Assembly (NCBI RefSeq): GCF_003058265.1
Contig: NZ_QBUK01000001.1
Coordinates: 1 to 64,000 of the forward strand
DNA length: 64,000 nucleotides
DNA from: Flagellimonas amoyensis
Lineage (GTDB): Bacteria; Bacteroidota; Bacteroidia; Flavobacteriales; Flavobacteriaceae
Reading direction: 5' to 3'
The notes under the pieces were generated by a model that was not told the origin of the DNA, did not search any database, and saw nothing but the letters and a program-made list of their open reading frames with translations. Below are positions 18,025 through 27,527 of the stretch, in pieces; position 1 is the first letter of the stretch; every line of letters starts with the position of its first letter. The position numbers were made by a program, and so were the translations under genes.

Positions 18025-19734
18025 ATGAAAAAATCAATATATCTTTTGTCCTTGACCATCATGTTTGTTATGATAGGTTGCAGTGAGGACTTTTTGGAGA
18101 CCGACAACCTGTATGAAAAGAGTCTGGATAACTTTTACCAGACACCACAAGACATTCAAGAGGCTATGTCAGGGGTTTATAATGCCATGTACACGGGAGG
18201 GGTGCACAGTGATGAGGCCATAGCGGCCAACCTCCTCTCCGATATGATGTTGGGCGGGGGCGGACCCGATGACAAATCGGCAAAGAATGTAGATCAGTTC
18301 CAAGACCCGGAAGAAGATACATATCGAGATCTTTGGATTCAGACATACAATGGGGTCACTAGGGCGAACGCCATTTTGGAAAAAACAGAGGAAGCTGATT
18401 TTTCATCCTATTTTGATACAGCGACAGAAGCAGAGACATTCAAGGCCCAAGCCATTGGGGAAGCATATTTCATGAGGGCCTTCTATTATTTCAGGGCGGC
18501 CAAGTTCTTTGGTGGTATGCCGTTGATACTTAAGATTGACGACCCTCGCGATGCGCCCAGATCATCTTTTACCGAAACTTTTGCCCAGATCGCTGAGGAT
18601 TTTGTCGCAGCAATCAACACTATGCCAACAGTTCAGTTCCAGCAAATTCCGACTTCTGAGTACGGGCATGCGAACAAATGGGTTGCCGAGGCATACTTGG
18701 CAAGGGCATACCTGTTTTATACAGGATATATGACCAACATCGAGGGGCAGGCCACAGATCAGCTTCCATTGGCCTCGGGAGGCACATTGGGAAGCAGTGA
18801 GGTACTCGCCTATTTGAATAACTGTATAGATAATAGTGGTTATGGGTTGGCCTCTGACTTTAGGAACCTTTGGCCTTATTCCTACGTCAACCAAAGTGCT
18901 GGAGCCGTAGTATTGCCTTGGGCAGATGCGGAAGGACTATCATGGGTGGGCCAGGATGGACACTCACCAACCTTTGGTACTGGAAACTACGAGACCATGT
19001 TCATGGTTCGGTATGCCTTCGGAAACTGGGATTGGAGCGAGGGTCAAAAATACAACAACAGAATGCCCCTATTCTTTGGAATTAGGGACAACTCCATGGT
19101 GCCTTTCGGACAAGGCTGGGGTTGGGGTACTGTAAATCCGAAGCTCTGGAACCAATGGGACAACGCCGATCCCCGAAAAGAGGGATCAATTATCGAATTG
19201 GGAAATGCAGATCAAGGAACAGATGGATATGAGGCGGACAAAGGTGACCATGAAACAGGGTATTTTAATAAAAAGTATACTACCGTTCAACATGATGGTG
19301 CCGATGGAGTGCGGGGCATGTTCTACTATCTCTATGACATGAACCACGGGGATCCCATGCAGCTCTGGGCGGCCCAGGATTATATATTGATGCGGTTTGC
19401 CGATGTGCTCCTGATGCACTCGGAGATATCAGGTACCAATACAGGTCTTAACTTGGTCAGACAAAGGGTGGGCCTTGGGCCCGTAGGATACTCTTTGGAT
19501 GCCATAAAGCAAGAGCGAATGCACGAATTGGCATTCGAAGGACTGAGATGGTTTGACTTGGTACGTTGGGGCGATGTGGAATCGGCCTTCGGAGAGACCA
19601 TCGATGTTAGGAACTCGGGAATAGACGCAAAATATAGTGTGCAGTACAGACCCGAGACCAAGGGATTGGTTCCTATACCAGAAACTGAGGTCAGGCTTTC
19701 CAATGGGGTTTATCAACAGAATCCTGGTTGGTAG
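18025..19734 (+). CDS. SusD/RagB-family surface lipoprotein
   Basis: The 569-aa partner lid of the preceding SusC. Its N-terminus MKKSIYLLSLTIMFVMIGC is a lipoprotein signal with the acylated Cys at 19, followed by SEDF, an acidic surface-export signal. SusD landmarks include EAYFMRAFYYFRAAKFFGGM near 152-171, MRFADVLLMHSE and ELAFEGLRWFDLVRWG in the C-terminal half, and PIPETE near the end. Its spacing (15 nt after susC, 28 nt before the next lipoprotein gene) indicates co-transcription. Confidence 0.95.
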   Translation: MKKSIYLLSLTIMFVMIGCSEDFLETDNLYEKSLDNFYQTPQDIQEAMSGVYNAMYTGGVHSDEAIAANLLSDMMLGGGGPDDKSAKNVDQFQDPEEDTYRDLWIQTYNGVTRANAILEKTEEADFSSYFDTATEAETFKAQAIGEAYFMRAFYYFRAAKFFGGMPLILKIDDPRDAPRSSFTETFAQIAEDFVAAINTMPTVQFQQIPTSEYGHANKWVAEAYLARAYLFYTGYMTNIEGQATDQLPLASGGTLGSSEVLAYLNNCIDNSGYGLASDFRNLWPYSYVNQSAGAVVLPWADAEGLSWVGQDGHSPTFGTGNYETMFMVRYAFGNWDWSEGQKYNNRMPLFFGIRDNSMVPFGQGWGWGTVNPKLWNQWDNADPRKEGSIIELGNADQGTDGYEADKGDHETGYFNKKYTTVQHDGADGVRGMFYYLYDMNHGDPMQLWAAQDYILMRFADVLLMHSEISGTNTGLNLVRQRVGLGPVGYSLDAIKQERMHELAFEGLRWFDLVRWGDVESAFGETIDVRNSGIDAKYSVQYRPETKGLVPIPETEVRLSNGVYQQNPGW

Positions 19735-19762
19735 ATTAAAACAATAACTCAAATCAACAGAG

Positions 19763-20566
19763 ATGAAAAAAAATAGAATCACGATCATAATGTTGGCGAG
19801 CTTATACGCAGCCATCGCTCTAATGTCCTGTGAGCCTATAGAGGACAGAAGCTATTTAGAGAACAATACCGATGTGGCAGGAGTGGAACTTGTGGCAACT
19901 CAAAGTACACAAGGGGGCAATCAGATTGAACTTCACATGACAACACCAGGTGTTACGGGGTATTGGGACTATAACCTCGGAAGAGCCTATACCGATAGGG
20001 TCGAATTCATATACCCTATACCGGGAACGGCAACGTTCACCTTCACAGGGACCTTGGGGGCCGAGTTTTTTTCCAAGACCATAGAAGTACAGATCGATCA
20101 ATTGGACCATTCCCTAGATCAAGATTGGTACGATCTGGTGGGAGAAGAGACCGCTTTGGGGAAGACCTGGGTGTTTGACGGGGGTCCAGACCCCGATGGG
20201 GGAATGTGGTGGTATATGTCACCCAACAATGATCCAGCGTCATGGCAGACCGCTTGGTGGAATGCAGCAGGAGATTGTTGTCCACCCGTTGATGCAGCAG
20301 GAAGAATGGTATTTGACTTGGATGGTGCCGCCAACTATACCTATTATTCCGGGCCATCGGCGGATCCAGTGGAAGGAAATTTTGTTTTAAGTGTTACCGA
20401 CCAGACCTTGACAGTGACAGGGGCCAATATTTTAGGGGCTGAAGCACCTCGGGGAAACCCCAATGGAGTATACACGATTATCTCCCTGACCGAGGATGAA
20501 ATGATTCTGTATGTACCCAACAATGAGGGGGGTACGGGATGGACATGGATTTTCAGGCCAGAGTAA
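19763..20566 (+). CDS. Surface lipoprotein in SusE/SusF position (family not recognised)
   Basis: A 267-aa lipoprotein: MKKNRITIIMLASLYAAIALMSC with Cys23, followed by EPIED. The N-terminal half looks like a beta-sandwich (residues about 40-115), and the C-terminal half, from about 130, is rich in Trp, Gly and Asp (GGMWWYMSP, WQTAWWNAAGDCCPP, GWTWIF), suggestive of an aromatic ligand-binding face. It is the third gene after susC and susD, where surface glycan-binding proteins usually sit, and it is followed by a terminator. The glycan-binding role is inferred from position and aromatic content only. Confidence 0.65.
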   Translation: MKKNRITIIMLASLYAAIALMSCEPIEDRSYLENNTDVAGVELVATQSTQGGNQIELHMTTPGVTGYWDYNLGRAYTDRVEFIYPIPGTATFTFTGTLGAEFFSKTIEVQIDQLDHSLDQDWYDLVGEETALGKTWVFDGGPDPDGGMWWYMSPNNDPASWQTAWWNAAGDCCPPVDAAGRMVFDLDGAANYTYYSGPSADPVEGNFVLSVTDQTLTVTGANILGAEAPRGNPNGVYTIISLTEDEMILYVPNNEGGTGWTWIFRPE

Positions 20567-20627
20567 TCTTTCTATACCAACAACAAAAAGGATGAATATT
20601 AAAAACTATAAATAGGAGTTAGTCGTC

Positions 20628-20670
20628 AAAACCTCTCCAAACGACTTGTTTGGAGGGGTTTTTAGTTTTT
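20628..20670 (+). terminator. Rho-independent terminator after the SusCD-lipoprotein operon
   Basis: AAAACCTCTCCAAAC (from 20628) pairs with GTTTGGAGGGGTTTT around a 5-nt loop, with one wobble pair, and runs into a T-rich tail to about 20670. Confidence 0.8.
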
Positions 20671-20858
20671 ACACTACAAACCAAAAAGAGTTGTTTCAAC
20701 ACTTATATTCCTGTAAATCCCTAGCTCCGATAAGGGTTTCATAATTTCTTTCTGCCCCATCCCATTTAATTTTTACGGATAAAGGGTTGTTATTCAACAA
20801 AACATCATGTCAGCATTAATTATTTATTGGTAAATTGAGCCAACTAAGAATATACTAA

Positions 20859-22577
20859 ATGAGCAAATTTTATTTCAACGAGGAACAGGAATCCTATGAT
20901 GCCATCGTGGTGGGCACGGGCATCAGTGGCGGTTGGGCGGCCAAGGAACTGTGCGAGAAAGGTCTAAAGACCTTGGTCTTGGAACGTGGCCCTATGAAAA
21001 AACACCGCGAGGATTACCCAACGGCCAACTTGGACGCTTGGGACCTTCCGCACCGCGGACAATTGACAAGGGAGCAAAAGGCCAGACAGGAAAAGCAATT
21101 ACGGACAGGCTATTTGGGCAACTCCGCCCATAACTTTTGGTTCGTGGACGATGTGGACCACCCCTACAACGAAACCAAGCGTTTCGATTGGCAACGAGGT
21201 TACCACGTAGGAGGCCGTTCCATTATGTGGGGCCGCCAAAGCTATCGTTGGAGCGACATCGACTTCGGTGCCAACAAAAATGATGGTATCGCAGTGGACT
21301 GGCCCGTGCGCTATAAAGACATTGCCCCTTGGTATGATAAGGTGGAAAGCTATATCGGTGTTTCCGGTGAAGCCTTGGGACTTCCCCAGTTGCCGGATGG
21401 TATTTTTGAACCCATGATGGAGCTCAACTGCGTAGAGCAGCATTTCCGCGAAAAAGTGGCCGAAAATTTTGATGGTCGCGTCGTCACCGCAGGACGTACG
21501 GCACACATCAACAGTGATAAAAAATTTGAGGGTGATGGCCGTGTGCGTTGCCAATATAGGAACCGTTGTATCCGTGGGTGTCCTTTCGGGGCCTATTTCA
21601 GCAGTTTGTCATCTACCCTGCCCGCAGCGGAGAAAACAGGCAACCTTACCCTAAGACCGGACAGTATCGTCCATGAGGTCATTTATGACCCCAATACTCA
21701 AAAGGCAACAGGGGTCAAGGTCATCGATAGGGAAACCAAAGAGGAGTTCGAGTTCAAGGCCAAGGTCATTTTCCTTTGTGCCTCAGCAATAGCTTCAAGC
21801 TCCATTTTGATGCAGTCCCGTTCCGATAGGTTCCCCAACGGTCTTGGAAACGACTCGGACCAATTGGGAAGAAACATCATGGACCACCACCTCGGCGTTG
21901 GGGCCAGTGGCAAGTTCGACGGTTACGAGGACAAATACTATAAAGGAAGAAAGCCGAACGGCATCTATATCCCAAGGTTCAGGAATTTGGGAGAAGGCAC
22001 CAACTCCGACAAGTTCATCCGTGGTTATGGATACCAAGGAGGAGCCGGAAGGGGCAACTGGGAACAGACCGTAGCGGAACTATCCCACGGAAAGGAATAT
22101 AAGGACGCCATGCTGAATGCCGGTGGTTGGACCTTTGGAATGGGAGGTTTCGGTGAGGTACTTCCTTATGAGGACAACCGCATGACCCTTGATTACGACA
22201 AAAAGGATCAATGGGGGCTTCCCACCGTCACTTTTGATGCCGAATTCAGGGACAACGAATGGAAGATGAGGGAAGATATGAAAGAACAGGCCGTTCAAAT
22301 GCTTACCAAAGCAGGTTTGAGGGATGTTCAACCGTTTGACAACCCAGGGGCCCTCGGTTTGGGGATCCACGAAATGGGCACGGCGCGTATGGGACTGGAC
22401 CCAAAGACCTCCGTGGTCAACGGGAACAACCAGGTACACACCTGTAAGAACGTGTATGTGACCGATGGCGCCTTTATGGCTTCGGCCAGCTGTGTGAACC
22501 CTTCGCTCACCTACATGGCATTCACCGCAAGGGCTGCCGAACATGCCGCCCAAGAACTTAAAAAAGGAAACATATAA
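20859..22577 (+). CDS. GMC-family FAD oxidoreductase (gluconate/glucose dehydrogenase large-subunit type)
   Basis: A 572-aa flavoprotein. The dinucleotide-binding motif GTGISGGWAAKEL lies at residues 19-31 and LVLERG near 39-44. The substrate-end motif is GIHEMGTARMG (His near 506), then NPSLTYMAF with the conserved Asn, as expected for GMC enzymes. It has no signal peptide of its own. The next gene overlaps by one base (TAATG) and encodes a Tat-type lipoprotein partner, so the pair is probably co-exported to the periplasm and oxidises a sugar or sugar acid. The substrate is not predictable. About 280 nt and a terminator separate it from the SusCD operon, so it may have its own promoter. Confidence 0.9.
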   Translation: MSKFYFNEEQESYDAIVVGTGISGGWAAKELCEKGLKTLVLERGPMKKHREDYPTANLDAWDLPHRGQLTREQKARQEKQLRTGYLGNSAHNFWFVDDVDHPYNETKRFDWQRGYHVGGRSIMWGRQSYRWSDIDFGANKNDGIAVDWPVRYKDIAPWYDKVESYIGVSGEALGLPQLPDGIFEPMMELNCVEQHFREKVAENFDGRVVTAGRTAHINSDKKFEGDGRVRCQYRNRCIRGCPFGAYFSSLSSTLPAAEKTGNLTLRPDSIVHEVIYDPNTQKATGVKVIDRETKEEFEFKAKVIFLCASAIASSSILMQSRSDRFPNGLGNDSDQLGRNIMDHHLGVGASGKFDGYEDKYYKGRKPNGIYIPRFRNLGEGTNSDKFIRGYGYQGGAGRGNWEQTVAELSHGKEYKDAMLNAGGWTFGMGGFGEVLPYEDNRMTLDYDKKDQWGLPTVTFDAEFRDNEWKMREDMKEQAVQMLTKAGLRDVQPFDNPGALGLGIHEMGTARMGLDPKTSVVNGNNQVHTCKNVYVTDGAFMASASCVNPSLTYMAFTARAAEHAAQELKKGNI

Positions 22578-23230
22578 TGGAAAGAAGATCAGCACTCAAG
22601 AACATGGGGATGGCCTTCGGCTACGCCGTGGCAACCCCTACACTGTTAAGCCTGCTCCAAAGCTGCAAGGACAAGCCGTCCTATGCCGAATGGGTACCCA
22701 GCTTCCTCAGCAAGGAACAAGGACAGGCCTTGGCCCTGACCTTGGACGTGATCCTTCCCAAGACCGATACACCATCGGCCACAGAGGTGAACGTGCACAC
22801 CTTTATCGACTCCTATATGGATGAGGTGATGCCCTTGGAACAAAGGGATTTCACCATGATGAAGATGGAGAAGTTCTACGACAAGGTTTTGGAAAGCTCT
22901 GGAAAGGACAACTTGGCGGACGTGGAGGCGGAAGATATCGATTCCGTGTTGACGACCTATCTCAGGAAGCGCACCGACGAAGAAGAGGAAGCGCATAGGG
23001 AGGCCGTGATGAACTATTTTCAGACCATACAGCAAGGCGGCGAGGCCACTCTGGATTCGGAAGTGGCGTGCTATGCATTCGCCAACGAGCTTAGGGATTT
23101 GGCCATATGGGCCTATAAGTCCTCCGAAATGGTCGGAGAAGAAGTACTGGCCTACCTGCCCATACCCGGGGAATTTGTTCCCTGTGGCGATTTGCAGGAA
23201 CTCACAGGCGGAAAGGCTTGGTCCGAATAG
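22577..23230 (+). CDS. Gluconate 2-dehydrogenase subunit 3 family protein (Tat lipoprotein)
   Basis: The 217-aa small partner of the GMC oxidoreductase. The N-terminus MERRSALKNMGMAFG has the twin-arginine pattern, followed by a hydrophobic stretch and a lipobox ending at Cys30 (LLSLLQSC), so it is probably a Tat-exported lipoprotein. The body (LSKEQGQALALTLDVILP, PGEFVPCGDL) is typical of this family. The one-base stop-start overlap (TAATG) implies translational coupling with the GMC gene. The inferred role is to carry the signal-less GMC enzyme through Tat and anchor it. Confidence 0.88.
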   Translation: MERRSALKNMGMAFGYAVATPTLLSLLQSCKDKPSYAEWVPSFLSKEQGQALALTLDVILPKTDTPSATEVNVHTFIDSYMDEVMPLEQRDFTMMKMEKFYDKVLESSGKDNLADVEAEDIDSVLTTYLRKRTDEEEEAHREAVMNYFQTIQQGGEATLDSEVACYAFANELRDLAIWAYKSSEMVGEEVLAYLPIPGEFVPCGDLQELTGGKAWSE

Positions 23231-23248
23231 ACTAGGTCATATCACAAT

Positions 23249-23282
23249 AAAAGGGCCTCCTGTTTGGGAGGCCCTTTGCTTT
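23249..23282 (+). terminator. Rho-independent terminator
   Basis: AAAAGGGCCTCC and GGAGGCCCTTT form a strong GC stem around TGTTTG, with a short T-rich tail. It follows the GMC/subunit-3 pair. Confidence 0.85.
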
Positions 23283-23429
23283 TCATTCATCAAAAAACAG
23301 AGGGTCGCGAAATAGGAGGTGGTTGGACAGCGGCCCCCAAAAAGCAATGCGAAGGGGAATTCAATCCATATTCACGCAATTTCCTCCACACAAATCCTTA
23401 ATTTTCAACAAAATTCAAACTAATTCAAA

Positions 23430-26045
23430 ATGATTTCAAAAACCAAGGCACCAAAAGCACTGCTGGCCGCAGTACTTTTATTGGCCTGCGCTTCTTTGGC
23501 CGTGGCGCAGAAAGCCCCATCCCCCAAAGATGTATATGGATTTAGGGTGGGAGACGATTACAAACTGGCAGATTATGCCCAGATAGAAGATTACCTGACC
23601 CAATTGGACAATGCGTCCAACCGCATCAAAAAAATTGAGATAGGCGAAACCGTGTTGGGTCGAAAAATGTACCTGTTGTTCATTTCCTCGGAGAAAAACC
23701 TGGCACAACTGGACAAATGGAAGGACATTAGCGCCAAGTTGGCCCGGGCATCGGTGAGCGACCAAGAGGCCGCAAAACTTTCCCAGGAAGGAAAGGCCAT
23801 TGTTTGGATTGATGGGGGAATGCACTCCACCGAACTCGCACATGGGCAGATGACTTCCGAACTGGCCTACACCTTGGCCACTTCTGAAACTGCGGAAATG
23901 AAGAACATCCGCGAAAATGTCATCACCCTGCTCATGCCCGTGATGAATCCAGATGGGTTGGACATTGTGGTGGACTGGTACCGAAAGAACATGGGCACAC
24001 CCTATGAAACTTCCCGCCCCCCGATACTGTACCATTACTATATGGGACACGACAACAACCGGGACTGGTTCATGAACAACATGCCGGAAACGTACAACGT
24101 CACCAAAATTCTGTACAACGAGTGGTATCCACAGATTGTGTACAACCACCACCAATCTTCCCCGGCCTGGACCAAGATTTCCCTTCCGCCCTATGCAGAT
24201 CCGGTAAACCCCAAGATTCACCCGGCGGTCACTGCTGCAGTGAGTGAGGTGGGCTCGGCCATGACCAAACGCTTTTCATTGGAAAACATGCCTGGGGCCA
24301 TTGCGGACAATGTCTACACCATGTTCTGGAATGGCGGCGGACGCACCGTTCCCTATTACCACAACATGATCGGGATCCTCACCGAAACCGGACACACCAC
24401 ACCCACGCCCAGGTTTTACGACCCAGAAAAATTGCCCAAGACCGTTGCAGGAGGGACCCCTACCGACGGCACGGACATTATGTACCCAGACCCGTGGAAG
24501 GGCGGTGAGTCGCACTTCAGGGATGCCGTGGACTATATGTTGACGGCCACTTGGGCCACATTGGACCTGGCTGCGGACCGAAAGGAGAACTACTTGCACA
24601 ACATCTATAAAATGGGGAAATCGGCCATTGAAAAAAGCAAGACCGAAGGCCCTTTTGCCTATATCATCGACAAGAACCAATGGGATTCCTTTGAGGCCGT
24701 AAACTTGGTGAATGTGTTGTTGCACGGAGGCATCGAAATTGAAAAAGCCACTAGGGATTTTACCGTAAATGGCAAAAAATATGAAAAAGGCACTTATGTG
24801 ATCTATGCAGGCCAAGCCTTCAGGCCCTATCTTTTGGATCTTATGGAAAAACAGGACTATCCGACACGTTTCCAATATCCTGGTGGCCCTCCGGACACTC
24901 CTTACGATTTGGCCGGATGGACCTTGCCCATGCAGATGGGGGTCGATGTGGACAAGATCAAGGAGCCCTTCCAGGTCGCAACAGAAAAGATTTCGACCCC
25001 GCAGGTGGACTATTATGACGGAAGCATTTCAAAAAACGGTTCCTTCGGATATGCCCTTAGCGTGAATACGAACGCCTCGGTGGCCGCTACGAACAAGATT
25101 TTGAAAGCAGGAGGAACTGCTTTTAAGGCCATGACCGAGTTCAAGGCAGGGAAATCAACATTCCCGGCTGGGTCTTTTGTGGTTTCCGGGGATGAGGCCC
25201 TAGTGGAGTCCCTTGCCAAAGAATATGGCTTGGAATTTACAGGATTGGCCGCCAAACCAGAGGTCCAATTGACCAAGATCCATCTACCCAAAGTGGGGCT
25301 CTACAAATCTTGGGTGTCCAATATGGATGAAGGGTGGACCCGTTTTGTGATGGACGAATACGCCTTTGCGATGGACACCTTGCACGATGCGGACATCAAA
25401 ACCATGGACCTGTCCAAATATGATGCGATCATTTTACCCTCCCAACGATCCAAATCCATACTCCATGGGAACAGTGTTTTGGACATGCCGGAAAAATTTA
25501 CCGGGGGAATAGGCTTGGATGGCTCCATGGCCCTGAGCAAGTATGTGAAGGATGGGGGCACCCTGATCGCTTTTGACGAGGCCAGTGATTTTGTCATCGA
25601 GCAGTTTGGACTTCCATTGCGCGATGCGACGGAAGGAGCGGACAGCAAGGACTTCTTTATCCCAGGATCGCTCATCAAAACAGGGATAGACACCTCACAC
25701 CCCATTGCTTTTGGCATGAAGGACACTGTTGCCGTTTCGTTTAATAGGAGTAGGGCATTCACCATAGACAAGCAAAGCAAGACCGGTGAAGGAGGGAAAG
25801 AGGACATCAAGGATGCCCCTGCCCCCGAAGTAGAGGTAATTGCCACCTATGCCGCCAAGAACCTGCTCATGAGCGGATGGGCCTTGGGGGAGCAAAGGTA
25901 CATTGCGAAAAAGCCGGCCTTGGTGAAGACCAAATATGGCAAGGGCTCTTGTGTGCTGTTCGCCTTCAGGCCACAGTTCAGGGCACAGCCCCGCGGCACG
26001 TACAAACTCATTTTCAATGCGATTTACGAAGCTGCTTCGGAATAA
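23430..26045 (+). CDS. M14-family zinc carboxypeptidase-like protein
   Basis: A secreted 871-aa protein with a signal peptide (KALLAAVLLLACASLAVAQ). The M14 domain covers about residues 45-380: zinc ligands His132 and Glu135 in GGMHSTE, His240/241 in YNHHQSS, NPDGLDIVVDWYR near 172-184, and the likely catalytic Glu319 in GILTETGH. The C-terminal half, from about 500 (TKIHLPKVGLYKSW near 611), resembles a glutamine-amidotransferase-like or Rossmann fold seen behind M14 domains in Bacteroidota. Its likely role is trimming of peptides in the periplasm. It stands alone between two terminators. Confidence 0.88.
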   Translation: MISKTKAPKALLAAVLLLACASLAVAQKAPSPKDVYGFRVGDDYKLADYAQIEDYLTQLDNASNRIKKIEIGETVLGRKMYLLFISSEKNLAQLDKWKDISAKLARASVSDQEAAKLSQEGKAIVWIDGGMHSTELAHGQMTSELAYTLATSETAEMKNIRENVITLLMPVMNPDGLDIVVDWYRKNMGTPYETSRPPILYHYYMGHDNNRDWFMNNMPETYNVTKILYNEWYPQIVYNHHQSSPAWTKISLPPYADPVNPKIHPAVTAAVSEVGSAMTKRFSLENMPGAIADNVYTMFWNGGGRTVPYYHNMIGILTETGHTTPTPRFYDPEKLPKTVAGGTPTDGTDIMYPDPWKGGESHFRDAVDYMLTATWATLDLAADRKENYLHNIYKMGKSAIEKSKTEGPFAYIIDKNQWDSFEAVNLVNVLLHGGIEIEKATRDFTVNGKKYEKGTYVIYAGQAFRPYLLDLMEKQDYPTRFQYPGGPPDTPYDLAGWTLPMQMGVDVDKIKEPFQVATEKISTPQVDYYDGSISKNGSFGYALSVNTNASVAATNKILKAGGTAFKAMTEFKAGKSTFPAGSFVVSGDEALVESLAKEYGLEFTGLAAKPEVQLTKIHLPKVGLYKSWVSNMDEGWTRFVMDEYAFAMDTLHDADIKTMDLSKYDAIILPSQRSKSILHGNSVLDMPEKFTGGIGLDGSMALSKYVKDGGTLIAFDEASDFVIEQFGLPLRDATEGADSKDFFIPGSLIKTGIDTSHPIAFGMKDTVAVSFNRSRAFTIDKQSKTGEGGKEDIKDAPAPEVEVIATYAAKNLLMSGWALGEQRYIAKKPALVKTKYGKGSCVLFAFRPQFRAQPRGTYKLIFNAIYEAASE

Positions 26046-26061
26046 GGTGAAGAAATTCAAG

Positions 26062-26092
26062 AAAAGCCCCGTCAAATTTGACGGGGCTTTTT
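26062..26092. terminator. Perfect-palindrome terminator
   Basis: A 30-bp perfect palindrome with half-site AAAAGCCCCGTCAAA, A-rich on one side and T-rich on the other, lies between the convergent M14 gene and the hypothetical gene at 26124. It should work in both directions. Confidence 0.88.
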
Positions 26093-26123
26093 GTTTTTGT
26101 AAAGTGGACTTTGGAATACCGGC

Positions 26124-26495
26124 CTAATCCCTGTCCCAAACCCATTCCAAACTTTCAGCTTCTTCCAGTTCTTTTTTAAAATCATGTTCCGAGGGAACGG
26201 CATCGCCCACGATTAATCTTGTAAAACCGCCCAGATTGAAATTTTTGATGATTCCCTCAATCTGTTCCCGGGCTTTTTCAACACAGGACTCCAACACGAA
26301 CCAATAGTTTGTTTTGATGAAACCGTCCGCGGATTTTCCCAGATAGGTTTCCCTTCCACCCCAAGCGCCAAGGTTTTTTTGAAAAAGCCGAAGGGAGATT
26401 ATGGGCAAGGCCGCATCATATCTTTCCCAATCGGCGGTATTGGCAACTTTGTGGATTTCCAGATCGATGTTCACAATCTTTTCATATCCATTCAT
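26124..26495 (-). CDS. Hypothetical protein
   Basis: A 123-aa soluble protein starting MNGYEKIVNIDLEIHK and ending in an acidic tail (ELEEAESLEWVWDRD). It has no signal, membrane segment or motif I recognise. The mixed alpha/beta composition is protein-like and the frame is clean. It is a single gene between the M14 terminator and the TauE-type gene; the 131-nt gap to the latter suggests separate transcription. Confidence 0.55.
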   Translation of the reverse strand: MNGYEKIVNIDLEIHKVANTADWERYDAALPIISLRLFQKNLGAWGGRETYLGKSADGFIKTNYWFVLESCVEKAREQIEGIIKNFNLGGFTRLIVGDAVPSEHDFKKELEEAESLEWVWDRD

Positions 26496-26626
26496 AATAA
26501 ATTGTATGGGTGATGATACACCAAACCTAACCCAAAAGAAATGGAACTGTTTCCCAAAATTGACGGATGCCCATATTCAATTGACGGATATTTAAATGGA
26601 CCAACTTTTTATAAAGCAGAAACGGC

Positions 26627-27382
26627 TTATCTAAAAAGAATCGCCACGGCACCGATTGCGGTCACCACCAAAATAAATCGCTTGTAGTTTTTCTCGTTGA
26701 TTTTTTTCACCAGGACAACCCCGAGAACAAGACCGGCAAAAATGGCGGGGAGCAATTTTAGGTTGATCAGCAGGCTTTCCGCGGAAATGGTGTTCCACAC
26801 AAAAATGTGAAAAGGCAGCTTAAACAGGTTGGTGATGAAGAAGAGCCAGGCCGCAGTGCCCACAAATTCGTTCTTGGGCAGGCGCATTGCCAAAAAGAAA
26901 ATATTGGTAAAGGCCCCGGCGAGGTTTCCGATCATGGTACAAATGCCTGCCAAGATTCCCATGGAACCCGCAAACACCCAGTGGGAGGGCACGCTTTCAG
27001 ACTTTCGCCTGTCCCACCACAGCAGCAGGCCCAAACTGAGGAAAATGACCACCACCATGCCCCACTTGAATTCCCGTTCGGGCAAATCCTTCCCGATAAG
27101 CACCCCGATGAGGATGCCCGCAATCATCCAAGGAATAAATTTTAGGATGTATTTCCATTGCGTGTGGCGGTTGTAATAGACCACGGCAAAAATATCGCCC
27201 ACAATGAGCAAAGGAATAAAAAGCCCCGTGGATGCCCTAGACCCAAAAGCAAGGGCCATCAGTGTCACATTGAAAATGGACATGCCCTTGAGCCCCGCTT
27301 TGGAAATGCCCATCAGGAAAACGGAAGTAGCGGCCATGGTCCAAGCGGCCACGGAAATTTCAGTGAAAGCGGAAAGAAACAT
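26627..27382 (-). CDS. TauE/SafE-family membrane permease
   Basis: A 251-aa inner-membrane protein with about eight hydrophobic helices. The N-terminal repeat contains FLMGISKAGLKG and the second repeat GNLAGAFTNIFFLAMRLPKNEFVGT, both typical for the TauE/SafE (DUF81) family of putative sulfite or organosulfonate exporters. The inverted two-repeat layout is kept. No sulfur gene is nearby, so the substrate is open. Confidence 0.85.
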   Translation of the reverse strand: MFLSAFTEISVAAWTMAATSVFLMGISKAGLKGMSIFNVTLMALAFGSRASTGLFIPLLIVGDIFAVVYYNRHTQWKYILKFIPWMIAGILIGVLIGKDLPEREFKWGMVVVIFLSLGLLLWWDRRKSESVPSHWVFAGSMGILAGICTMIGNLAGAFTNIFFLAMRLPKNEFVGTAAWLFFITNLFKLPFHIFVWNTISAESLLINLKLLPAIFAGLVLGVVLVKKINEKNYKRFILVVTAIGAVAILFR

Positions 27383-27527
27383 GTAGATTTTTTACTCGTT
27401 CACAAAAGTAACCCAAAAAAACGACCCATAACTCGGGGTGCCCTAGGTCAAAACCATCAGTTCGAGTGAAATTTCAGTCAATCAACCGAAGGAATACTAA
27501 GTTGTGGTCTTGGGAAAGTGCCCCTTG

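Noticed and set aside
23478..24221. A 247-codon minus-strand frame inside the M14 gene
   Set aside because: The sense strand has zinc ligands, signal peptide and codon use of a real gene; this is an antisense shadow.
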